This document shows positions 7,179 to 14,731 of a stretch of 26,658 nt of DNA, one piece after another; the stretch's first letter is position 1, and every line of letters starts with the position of its first letter. The stretch is from Clostridiales bacterium (GTDB taxonomy: Bacteria; Bacillota; Clostridia; Oscillospirales; Oscillospiraceae). Below the pieces are notes generated by a model. The model did no database searches, had not been told where the DNA came from, and saw nothing but the letters and a program-made list of their open reading frames with translations. A program made the position numbers and the translations under genes. The stretch lies in NCBI GenBank assembly GCA_004557075.1, contig SFEX01000020.1, forward strand, positions 1 through 26,658, given 5' to 3'.

Positions 7179-8350
7179 TTAATTATTTTGTATTCCCGAA
7201 GAAGCCTGGTGCGCTGCGCGCCGAGCTTTACGCTGTCGGCGGCGGAGTTGCCTTCGCCCTGACGGGCGAGATAGCGAATTATACGGACAGACCATGCGAG
7301 CGGCAGTGCAGCCGCGCTTTTTTTTACCCACGGAAAGTTTTCCTCCATGACCGCCCTGTTCGGAAACAGGGTTCGCACGAGGGGGATGTGGGCCTTTTTT
7401 TCGTATGCCGACTCAACGGCGCTGAGGGTCATTGTGCCGCTGTGCCTGCGGCTCATGTCCGCCGAGCCGTAGACGCCTCCGGAAAGGGCGTCCTCGATAA
7501 GCGCTGTGCAGTTGGCCTCCGGCCAGATGCCGGGGAGACTAAGGCCGCAGTATTTTTCGGCGGCGTCGAAGATCGCCGCGGCGAAATACTCGCCGCCTAT
7601 CGCGCTCATAGTGTCTTTAACGCGCTGCCAGTCGATATCGTATGCCTGCCCCCACAGCGCGATATCGCATATCTGACGCAGTCCGACGCCGGAGTTAATA
7701 AAGTGCTTGTACGCATGCAGCAGCAGGAAGCTCATGTGGTCGGTATCGTCGAGCGTGAGCAGCCGGGCTCCCTCTATGTGCCGAACCTGCGCCCGGGCGA
7801 AGAATCCGGCGTTATAGCGGTTGAGCGCGTTCAGCGCGCTGCTGTCGCGGGGAAACAGCTCCCAGTGCCCTTCAATGAGCAGGCCGTTTCTCGTGTAGCG
7901 CGCCTCGTGGGAGTTTTTGTAGTCCGGCGCTCCGGCCTGAAAGCCGAGCTCCAGCATTTTTTCGTGAAAGGCGGGGTATTGCCCGAGCGGGATGTAAAGA
8001 TCTTCGTCCGCAGAGGAGCGCAGGTCGGGCTTTGGATACAGTGCTCGGCAGACGATGCCTTTGACGACAACGGGGCTGATCCCCGCGTCGGACAGCGCGG
8101 CGTATACCGACAGAAACTCGGCGGTGCGCGCCGTCTGCGCGGCGACAAGGCGGCGAACCTGCTTTTTGCAGCCCAAACGCAGAGCTTCGGGCATGCTTCC
8201 GCCGGCCGTCTCAAATATCATGGGCAGCATTTTCTGCTCCTGCGCGAGACGTATAAGTCGCTGCCATCCATCCTCGGACAGCTCCGCCGCAACCGTCTCA
8301 CCCCGCAGGTGCGCCGATATGCAGTTGAGGAAAATTTCGTCAGGGGTCAT
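7175..8350 (-). CDS. Nucleotidyltransferase-fold protein (NTP_transf_5 family)
   Basis: About 391 aa. The region VVVKGIVCRALYP...LRSSADEDLYIP matches the KG...LYP...R...D-x-DL signature of the NTP_transf_5 family (PF14907), a putative nucleotidyltransferase often found in polysaccharide and lasso-peptide loci. The acidic pair DED would be the metal site. Other family-like pieces are EGHWELF and LLLHAYKHFINSGVGLRQICDIALW. The start is uncertain: ATG 8350 lies 4 bases after the stop of the flippase fragment (re-initiation), and a TTG at 8371 in the same frame would overlap it; neither has a strong ribosome binding site. Its role in the cluster is unknown; transfer of a nucleotidyl or phospho group to a polysaccharide intermediate is a guess. 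Confidence 0.78.
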   Translation of the reverse strand: MTPDEIFLNCISAHLRGETVAAELSEDGWQRLIRLAQEQKMLPMIFETAGGSMPEALRLGCKKQVRRLVAAQTARTAEFLSVYAALSDAGISPVVVKGIVCRALYPKPDLRSSADEDLYIPLGQYPAFHEKMLELGFQAGAPDYKNSHEARYTRNGLLIEGHWELFPRDSSALNALNRYNAGFFARAQVRHIEGARLLTLDDTDHMSFLLLHAYKHFINSGVGLRQICDIALWGQAYDIDWQRVKDTMSAIGGEYFAAAIFDAAEKYCGLSLPGIWPEANCTALIEDALSGGVYGSADMSRRHSGTMTLSAVESAYEKKAHIPLVRTLFPNRAVMEENFPWVKKSAAALPLAWSVRIIRYLARQGEGNSAADSVKLGAQRTRLLREYKIIK

Positions 8351-8354
8351 TTCG

Positions 8355-8999
8355 TCAATTTTTCTTAACAAGACCTTTTATCGTGTTGAGTATGTAAGTG
8401 AAGCTTTCCAATTTAAACAGCATCGAGCCTCCGACGTATATTAGAATTCCCAAGGGAATCTGTATAAGAAGCGTAAGCCAGTTTGAAAGCTCGAGAAACC
8501 GCACGCAGTAGACAATACCGAACATAAACGCCGATAAAAGCATCGGCGGCGCAATATCCGCAATTTGCTGACTGTAGGAGTAGTTAAGCAGTCTGCGGGT
8601 CGGGAATGCGTTGATCAGATAATTTATGACTGTAAATAAAAGATTGCTGGCAGCCATAACAAGCGGACCGAACCACATGGTCGCGGCAAGTATGGCAAAA
8701 CCGATGACTTCCTTTATAATTTCAAGCCTGAGATATATTTCGCTGTGCCCAAGTGCTTTTATTGCGTTAAGATTTGCCGTTTGCAGCGGTAAAAACGCAT
8801 AGGTTATACAGAATATAATCAAGAACGGCACACAGGGCAGCCATTTATCCGTAAGCAAAACCGAGACTAACGGCGTCGAGCAGGCGGCAAGACCCAGCAT
8901 GAGGGGCCACATAACATAAGAGCTTATACTTATTGAGCGCCGTGTCATTGCTCTGACCGAAGCGACGTCGTCCTGCGCGGATGACATAACCGGAAACAA
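8355..8999 (-). CDS. Wzx/TuaB-type flippase, C-terminal part (frameshifted)
   Basis: Reads as the C-terminal 214 residues of a polysaccharide flippase (MATE/MOP superfamily, TuaB-like), beginning FPVMSSAQDD, the segment that normally follows the Ala-rich helix present at the end of the N-terminal fragment. It has five or six hydrophobic segments. The apparent TTG start at 8999 lies inside the gene and is probably not a real start. One extra base near 8998-9003 would join it to the N-terminal fragment (8945-9820) to give 488 aa, the usual length of this family. Either the gene is inactivated or the base is missing from the assembly. Confidence 0.8.
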   Translation of the reverse strand: MFPVMSSAQDDVASVRAMTRRSISISSYVMWPLMLGLAACSTPLVSVLLTDKWLPCVPFLIIFCITYAFLPLQTANLNAIKALGHSEIYLRLEIIKEVIGFAILAATMWFGPLVMAASNLLFTVINYLINAFPTRRLLNYSYSQQIADIAPPMLLSAFMFGIVYCVRFLELSNWLTLLIQIPLGILIYVGGSMLFKLESFTYILNTIKGLVKKN

Positions 9000-9820
9000 A
9001 ACGCTTCTATCGCGGAATTTACATTGATGACTATGACATTGGGGATCATGTAGCCGCGGTTATACATAGCAAGACTCTGAGTTGAGTACATTTTGCCGAT
9101 TATAAGCTGGCGCAGGTTATTATAAACAGTATTTATGAGGCTGGAGACAAGCAACTGCCAGCCGAAGGTGAACAGACCGCAGAACCGTTTGAATGAAAAT
9201 ACCGGCTTCGGCCTCCATTTTACAGTGAGCCATAATATGGCTGTGCCAACGATATTACTGAATAAGCTCTGCGCAACTAAAGCCCAGACTCCGCAGCTGC
9301 GGTAAGCCATCCATATTCCGAGAATCGCTGAGCCGACGGTACCGCCGAGAGTGGAGAAAAAGAAGCGCTTGAATTGCAGGTTGCGGGACACAAACGCCCG
9401 CTGGACATTCCGAACGCCGGAAATAATGAGCGTCAGACCCATGACCCGAATGATACTCGTAAGCTCCGGAATATCGTAAAATCCGGCTATCAGAGGGGCA
9501 ATAAAAAACAGCAAAAAATATAAAAGGACGCACATAAAAATGTTAAAATAGAACACCGAGGAGAAATCCAGGTCGTCCGCGTCCTTTTTCTGAATAAGCG
9601 CGCTGCCGAGGCCGCTGTCTATAAAGACATTCAGGATCTCCATAAGAACCGTGACTATCGCGACCGTTCCGAAAACGACCGGGTCAAGCAGGCGGGCAAG
9701 TATAATGGAGACAATGAATGTGACGCACTGAGCGCCGAAGCGCTCAAGAAAGGTCCACACAAGGCCGGACAGAGCATGCTCTTTTACGTTATTCTGTTGT
9801 TCTTCTTGCTTATCTGTCAT
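8945..9820 (-). CDS. Wzx/TuaB-type flippase, N-terminal part (frameshifted)
   Basis: N-terminal part of a lipid-linked oligosaccharide flippase. Family features: ALSGLVWTFLERFGAQCVTF, then ARLLDPVVFGTVAI, SGLGSALIQKKD, SRNLQFKRFF, SLINTVYNNLRQLIIGK and MYNRGYMIPNVIVINVNSAI. After NVNSAIEA the frame runs into CFRLCHPRRTT and stops, while FPVMSSAQDD continues in the next frame. ATG 9820 is used; a TTG five codons earlier is possible. Such proteins move the undecaprenyl-linked repeat unit across the membrane, so loss would block export unless another flippase exists. It neighbours the frameshifted glycosyltransferase and is AT-richer than the flanking genes. Confidence 0.82.
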   Translation of the reverse strand: MTDKQEEQQNNVKEHALSGLVWTFLERFGAQCVTFIVSIILARLLDPVVFGTVAIVTVLMEILNVFIDSGLGSALIQKKDADDLDFSSVFYFNIFMCVLLYFLLFFIAPLIAGFYDIPELTSIIRVMGLTLIISGVRNVQRAFVSRNLQFKRFFFSTLGGTVGSAILGIWMAYRSCGVWALVAQSLFSNIVGTAILWLTVKWRPKPVFSFKRFCGLFTFGWQLLVSSLINTVYNNLRQLIIGKMYSTQSLAMYNRGYMIPNVIVINVNSAIEAFCFRLCHPRRTTSLRSEQ

Positions 9821-9863
9821 AATTTGAAATCTCAATGAGATGTTTTTTCAGCGAGGCTGATAT

Positions 9864-10757
9864 TTATTGCAAAATCAATTGCTCAATCTTTTCGATGCGA
9901 TCAAAAAAGAATTTTTTGTGCAGAGCATTAATATCCGAATCAATGTTTATGCTGCACCTGCCTTCGAGGATTTCGATCATTCCGTCCAGCAAGCCCTCAA
10001 CGCTGTTTTCAACGAGGATTACTTTGCTTGGGTCTGCGCATTCTTCAAACACGGGAAGCGTAGCTACCAGAGCGGGCTTTCCCAATATGTTAGCTTCCTG
10101 AAGAGTAAGTCCATAGGTTTCAGATGTTGACGCGCTTACAAACCAATCGGCAGCGTTGATTATCGGATACGGGTTATCCAGCCAACCAAATAATTCAACG
10201 TTTGTAAGCTCATTTTCTTTAATATAGTTTTCCAGATTTTCGCGTTCCTCGCCGTCGCCAACTATCCAGAGGGAAAATTCATGTTTTTCTTTAAGCATTT
10301 TTGCGCATTCAAGTAATCGAGAGTTCTTTTTATCATAGGAGAGACGTCCAACAGAGACAAAAACAGGACGGCATACATTGGCAGGTAAGTGGACTGCTTC
10401 TTGAGAGCGCTCGACTATATCAAGTACGTTCAAAGGATTATAGCAAACGATCAAGTTGCCCGGATCGCCCAAATAATCCAAAATAAGCTGCCTTTTGTAT
10501 TCAGAAACACAGATGACCCGGTCAAATGCTGATAAGCATTCTCTTTCTTCATTCGGAGATTTAAAATATGAGCTTGCCCAAGCGCTGTTAACACCCGTGT
10601 GCATCCAGGCAATTTTTCTGTTTGCCCTCATATGAGCGCCGAGCTTTATGTACCAGCCGTCTTTGATGGTCAGCACGATGTCATATTTGCCAAGCAGTAT
10701 ATATATATACAATACAGCAATTGCCTGAACTTGAACCAGAACCATGCGACAGACCAC
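9864..10757 (-). CDS. GT4 glycosyltransferase, main C-terminal part (frameshifted)
   Basis: GT-B fold GT4 glycosyltransferase. The donor-binding half is intact: VFVSVGRLSYDKKNSRLLE, LWIVGDGEERENLE, NVELFGW, and ETYGLTLQE (the E-x7-E motif) followed by ANILGKPALVAT. The first 20 or so residues of this open frame (from a GTG at 10757) are out-of-frame sequence; the true N-terminus is the fragment at 10670-10978. The frames cross in the (TA)6 tract at 10698-10709. With one TA unit fewer, both join into a 370-aa enzyme. The gene is clearly AT-richer than ugd upstream, which suggests separate acquisition. The sugar transferred is unknown. Confidence 0.82.
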   Translation of the reverse strand: MVCRMVLVQVQAIAVLYIYILLGKYDIVLTIKDGWYIKLGAHMRANRKIAWMHTGVNSAWASSYFKSPNEERECLSAFDRVICVSEYKRQLILDYLGDPGNLIVCYNPLNVLDIVERSQEAVHLPANVCRPVFVSVGRLSYDKKNSRLLECAKMLKEKHEFSLWIVGDGEERENLENYIKENELTNVELFGWLDNPYPIINAADWFVSASTSETYGLTLQEANILGKPALVATLPVFEECADPSKVILVENSVEGLLDGMIEILEGRCSINIDSDINALHKKFFFDRIEKIEQLILQ

Positions 10758-10978
10758 TTCTTATAAGCTGCGCTGCTTCTGAAAACACCTTTGATCTTGA
10801 TGCTGTCCAAAAACAAGCTCCTGCCTTCATCCGGCCCCTCTAAAGTCGTGACTGTGACGGAATATAAGTCAGACTTTGCCGCAAGATAATTTGCAATTTC
10901 CTGTAATACTTTTTCAACTCCGCCGCCGGTAAGTTTGTTGCATAGAATAAAAACTTTCCGCTTTTTTGCGTCCACCAT
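10670..10978 (-). CDS. GT4 glycosyltransferase, N-terminal part (frameshifted)
   Basis: Encodes the first 80 or so residues of a GT4 enzyme: KRKVFILCNKLTGGGVEKVL is the typical first strand and Gly-rich loop (here GGGVEK), continuing to FKFRQLLYCIYIY. It then reads out of frame (CLANMTSC) and stops. The ATG directly follows the ugd stop (TGAATG) with GGGAGA upstream, so it is coupled to ugd. The intended continuation, ILLGKYDIVLTIKDG, is found in the other frame just after the TA repeat. Confidence 0.8.
   Translation of the reverse strand: MVDAKKRKVFILCNKLTGGGVEKVLQEIANYLAAKSDLYSVTVTTLEGPDEGRSLFLDSIKIKGVFRSSAAYKKWSVAWFWFKFRQLLYCIYIYCLANMTSC
10698..10709. repeat. (TA)6 dinucleotide tract at the glycosyltransferase frameshift
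   Basis: Six perfect TA units lie inside the GT4 coding sequence, exactly where the N- and C-terminal frames cross. Removing one unit (TA)5 or adding two (TA)8 puts the two parts in frame. Short dinucleotide tracts are known slipped-strand sites in phase-variable surface-polysaccharide genes, though six units is at the short end. Confidence 0.8.
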
Positions 10979-12157
10979 TCAATCTCTCCCGTAAATATCT
11001 CTTGTATAAACCTTATCCGAGACGTCGTCGAGATCCGCTTCCATGCGGTTTGCGATGATGACCGCAGACATGCTCTTGAAGTGCTCAAGCTCGCGCACGA
11101 CCGGCAGGCCGTTAAACTCTGCTGCATCGAGCGTGGGCTCGTATATGACGACCTCCGCGCCCGCAGCTTTTAGGCGGTCTATGACCCCCCGGATGCTGCT
11201 TTCACGGAAATTATCCGAATTTGCCTTCATCGTGAGCCTGTAAACGCCCACCGTTCCGCCCTGCGCCTTTTTCAGCACCATTCGTGCGATGTGGTCCTTG
11301 CGCTCGTCGTTTGCGGCGACTGAGGCGGAGATTATTTTGTTCGGTATGCTTCCAAAATTGGCCACGAGCTGCTTCGTGTCCTTGGGCAGGCAGTAGCCAC
11401 CGTAGCCGAAGGACGGATTGTTATAATGCGCTCCGATGCGCGGGTCAAGGCAGATGCCGTCAACGATCTGGCGCGTGTTCAGACCGTTTAACTCGCAGTA
11501 GGTGTCCAGCTCGTTAAAATAGCTTACACGCACGGCAAGGTATGTATTTGCAAAAAGCTTTATCGCCTCGGCCTCGGTGGGCAGGGTATACAGCACGGGA
11601 ATGTTTTTGTCCTCCGCGCCCTCAAGGAGCAGTTGCGCGAAAAGCTCCGCGTCGCTGCGCAGGCTCTCCGGCGCTCCGACGACGATACGGCTGGGATGCA
11701 GATTGTCATACAGCGCCTTACCTTCGCGCAGAAACTCGGGCGAGAACAGCAGCCGCGGCAGCCTGAATTTTTCGCGGATAGAATTTGTATACCCAACGGG
11801 GACGGTGGATTTTATGACCACCAGAGCGTCGGGGTTGACCCTCTCCACAAGGCCGAGAACCGCCTCGACGGAGGAGGTGTTGAACAGATTTTTTTCCGTG
11901 TCGTAGTCCGTAGGCGTGGCGATAACTATAAGCTCCGCGTCGCGGTAGGCCGCCTCGGCATCGACCGTGGCAGTGAGCCTGAGCTTACGATGAGCCAGAA
12001 AATCCGATATTTCGTTATCGACGATGGGCGAGCGCCTGCTGTTTATTATATCCGCCTTGGCGGGGGTCGTTGTGACAGCGGTCACCTCATTGTGCTGCGC
12101 GAGCAGCACGGCCTGCGCGAGGCCGACATATCCCACGCCTGCTACTGCTGTTTTCAT
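10979..12157 (-). CDS. ugd: UDP-glucose 6-dehydrogenase
   Basis: 392 aa, close in length and sequence to E. coli Ugd (388 aa). Oxidises UDP-glucose twice with NAD+ to UDP-glucuronate, a donor for acidic capsule or exopolysaccharide. Seen: Rossmann GxGYVGL (7-13), TPTDYD, KSTVPVG, SPEFLREGKALYDNLHPSRI, AEAIKLFANTYLA, and GYGGYCLPKDTKQL with catalytic C256; the C-terminal UDP-binding part ends VYTRDIYGRD. The residue after strand 2 that is usually an Asp contacting the NAD ribose (VALD in E. coli) is Thr (TAVTTTP). ATG 12157 has GAGAGGAAAAC upstream. It lies mid-cluster, 12 bases after one GT4 gene and directly before another. Confidence 0.95.
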   Translation of the reverse strand: MKTAVAGVGYVGLAQAVLLAQHNEVTAVTTTPAKADIINSRRSPIVDNEISDFLAHRKLRLTATVDAEAAYRDAELIVIATPTDYDTEKNLFNTSSVEAVLGLVERVNPDALVVIKSTVPVGYTNSIREKFRLPRLLFSPEFLREGKALYDNLHPSRIVVGAPESLRSDAELFAQLLLEGAEDKNIPVLYTLPTEAEAIKLFANTYLAVRVSYFNELDTYCELNGLNTRQIVDGICLDPRIGAHYNNPSFGYGGYCLPKDTKQLVANFGSIPNKIISASVAANDERKDHIARMVLKKAQGGTVGVYRLTMKANSDNFRESSIRGVIDRLKAAGAEVVIYEPTLDAAEFNGLPVVRELEHFKSMSAVIIANRMEADLDDVSDKVYTRDIYGRD

Positions 12158-12169
12158 TATGTTTTCCTC

Positions 12170-13423
12170 TCAGATCACCGGCGGGAAGCCGGACTTTTTA
12201 CCCTCGGCGGTGTCAAGCACAAGCTGTACCTCCATGCCGAAGCGCTTATCCAGGCTCAGGAACTTTTCCTTTGCCGTGAGGTGGGCATTCCTGCGCAGTA
12301 AGCCACATTTTTCGGGGTCGCGCATAAGCTCGATTATGCGCTCGGCAGCCTCGCCCTCGTCGTCATACATGACGCAGTTGAAGCCGTTCTCAACATACTC
12401 GTCAACCGAGTGATTATTGTTCGTCACGATAAGGCAGCCCTGCCCCATCTCCTCATAGAGAATGTTGACGCGGTTCCACTCGCCGACCTGAAGCGTGGCA
12501 AAGGAGTTTCGCGCGTATTCATGGCATTCCGCCTGCGGCTTTCCGCCCTCAAAATGGATGTAGTCGGAAAGCGACAGCTCCCCGGCGAGCCGGACGACGG
12601 TGTTGTACATTCCGCTTCCGCTGTGGTTGCCGGTGCCGACAAAATACATATGGAACGGATACCCGCGCTTGTGCAGCTCGTGCAGTATCCTGACGCCCCT
12701 GTCTTGCCGCTTGACATCGGTGATGCGGTTGACAAGCGAAAGGCACATCGGGTCGTAGGTTGAGGGATATTCGCCGGTGATGCCGGTATCCACGACCGGC
12801 TGCTCAGACGGTATGGCGACGGCCGAGCGCCAGAAATAAAAGTCAAATTTTTTCTTTTTCACGCCGAGGATATCGTATAGCTCATCGGCGCGGCTGCCGT
12901 CGTTGGTGGCAAGGATGAAGCTCTTGCGGCTTATCATGGAAAGCGTGATGTAGGTGTAATCCTTCAGCGCCCTGAACCAGCGGCGAAGCCTGCCCTTCAT
13001 AGGCTCGAGAACGTTTGCCATCTCCTGCGTTCCGAACTGGCGAAGCGCGCAGGGTATGCCCATTTTTGCGGCAGCTCGCACACCCATATGCGCGCCCTCG
13101 CTCATGCCGTAAACAAAGTCGTAATGCCGTGCTTTGAGCAGCTTTTTTGCCTCACGTCCGAGGCGAATGGGAAGCTCAAGCGAACCGAGCAGTCCCCTGT
13201 GCCGGGGCTTTATCTGTATAAAGTTTTCTTTTTTGAAATACTCGCTTTCGACAAGACTATAATCCTTCGCGGAGTACAGCAGCATGTCCACGGTGTGCCC
13301 CCGCTCAAGCAGCAGCTTGAAAGGATAGTAAAACGCCGGCAGCCCCGACAGGGTCTCGTCGTGCATCCCGCCGAGTATCGTGTCCACCGCGGGATTTTCA
13401 AATGCTATGTAAAGAATTCTCAT
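12170..13423 (-). CDS. GT4-like glycosyltransferase
   Basis: 417 aa. The N-terminal half is a GT-B acceptor domain (MRILYIAFENPAVDTILGG; HTVDMLLYS). The C-terminal half has LSLVNRITDVKRQDRGVRIL, the Gly-rich FVGTGNHSGSG, and EEMGQGCLIVTNNNHSVDEYVENGFN, in the place of the E-x7-E motif and the following loop, though the motif itself is imperfect. There is a family-like HEGK/R region (QFGTQEM). ATG 13423 has AAGGTG ten bases upstream. A 109-bp AT-rich gap separates it from the polymerase gene upstream in the transcript; I see no convincing promoter or terminator there. The donor sugar is unknown. Confidence 0.85.
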   Translation of the reverse strand: MRILYIAFENPAVDTILGGMHDETLSGLPAFYYPFKLLLERGHTVDMLLYSAKDYSLVESEYFKKENFIQIKPRHRGLLGSLELPIRLGREAKKLLKARHYDFVYGMSEGAHMGVRAAAKMGIPCALRQFGTQEMANVLEPMKGRLRRWFRALKDYTYITLSMISRKSFILATNDGSRADELYDILGVKKKKFDFYFWRSAVAIPSEQPVVDTGITGEYPSTYDPMCLSLVNRITDVKRQDRGVRILHELHKRGYPFHMYFVGTGNHSGSGMYNTVVRLAGELSLSDYIHFEGGKPQAECHEYARNSFATLQVGEWNRVNILYEEMGQGCLIVTNNNHSVDEYVENGFNCVMYDDEGEAAERIIELMRDPEKCGLLRRNAHLTAKEKFLSLDKRFGMEVQLVLDTAEGKKSGFPPVI

Positions 13424-13532
13424 TAATCAGCACACCTTAATTGTCTAAATTTGGATGCCACTGTCGGTTAGAGTCGTTTAACAGTAGAGTTATTCAAAAC
13501 AATAATTATAATCAGAGATTGAAAAATGCATA

Positions 13533-14708
13533 TTAATTAAATAAACTTCTGATGTCAGAGCTTTTGTAACGAAAATATCGAACAAAGATATAGGCAAGTA
13601 TCAGGGGAATATAGGCGTAATAATCCATACCGGGCTCGGAGTAAGTGTGACAGAAAAGCTCTGTGGCAAAAGCCAGAGGTACCAGATTATGCCCCTTTAA
13701 CACTTCAAAAGTAACGAATATAAGAAAGATCGCCAGTAAAGCGCCGCCTACATAGCCGGAAAAAAGCATGATGGTCAAAAAGGTGCTGTGAGTACCCATT
13801 GTATTGCCGCTGTCAGACCAATAATCATATCCGCCGCCGAACACGGGCTTCTGATGGATAAGCTCCCATGCAGTTTCCCATATCTTATCTCTGCCTGAGC
13901 TGTCGCTCGGGTCAAACAGACGGTGACTGTATGTGCCGGAGGAAACATAAAAAATGATGATAAGAATAACAATTGTGACCGCTATTATTCCGAGCTTCGC
14001 GCTAAATCGCTTGTCCTTGTCAGTCATCTCGCGGCATTTTTCCCAGAACATCAGAAATACGCCGATAGCCAAAGCATAGAACGCACTTCGGCAGCCTATT
14101 GCAAAAGCGGTGTAGGAGCAGAGTATAAGCGCTGCCGCTCCGAACAGTCGCTTTTTTCCCCACAGCATGAACACAGCTCCGCACAGGACTCCGGGAACCA
14201 CAGAGAACGCCATGGCGTTTCTGTTGATTTCAGCACTGAGATAATTTATATGCTGATTGCCGCTTGAACGAAGCAGGGAAGGGTTGCTGTAAAGCACCAC
14301 GACGGCACAGATACAGCAGGCCACAGCTACGGTCTTAATGATCAACTTAATCTCGTGCCTGCTCCATGGTCTGGATGCTGCCAGTATGAAAAACAGGCCG
14401 AAAAGCTCCATGCTGACGACAGTCTCAAACGAGCTTGACGTTATGGGGAAGGCAAAGAAGATGACGACATAGTACGCAAGATTTATCAGCATCCATTTTT
14501 CCGCGCCGAAGCGGTATATGCCACCGCGTGAACTGAGCAGACATATGAGAATGAACGCCGGCCTGAAAAATATCGTCAGGCCGCCGGGGAGGACGGGCAA
14601 AAATCCAAGCACCAGCAGAATGATGAGGCAAAGTACAAGACAGGGCATGGAAATGCCGGGCCCGTTGCGATCGGTATAGGTTATTAATCTGTCTGAAGCG
14701 TATTCCAT
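13533..14708 (-). CDS. O-antigen polymerase/ligase-like membrane protein (Wzy-type)
   Basis: 391 aa with about ten hydrophobic segments and a long polar loop, typical of Wzy/O-antigen ligase (PF04932-type) proteins. Family-like pieces are NRNAMAFSVVPG, GCRSAFYALA, the loop SSGRDKIWETAWELIHQKPVFGGGYDYW, then THSTFLTIMLFSGYVGG. It would polymerise flipped repeat units outside the membrane or ligate the chain to an acceptor. ATG 14708 is chosen because AAAGGA lies 5-6 bases upstream; an in-frame start 12 codons earlier would overlap the preceding reading. AT-rich compared with the glycosyltransferases around it, as Wzy genes often are. Confidence 0.85.
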   Translation of the reverse strand: MEYASDRLITYTDRNGPGISMPCLVLCLIILLVLGFLPVLPGGLTIFFRPAFILICLLSSRGGIYRFGAEKWMLINLAYYVVIFFAFPITSSSFETVVSMELFGLFFILAASRPWSRHEIKLIIKTVAVACCICAVVVLYSNPSLLRSSGNQHINYLSAEINRNAMAFSVVPGVLCGAVFMLWGKKRLFGAAALILCSYTAFAIGCRSAFYALAIGVFLMFWEKCREMTDKDKRFSAKLGIIAVTIVILIIIFYVSSGTYSHRLFDPSDSSGRDKIWETAWELIHQKPVFGGGYDYWSDSGNTMGTHSTFLTIMLFSGYVGGALLAIFLIFVTFEVLKGHNLVPLAFATELFCHTYSEPGMDYYAYIPLILAYIFVRYFRYKSSDIRSLFN

Positions 14709-14731
14709 AGTGTTCCTTTGAGCGCTGAATT

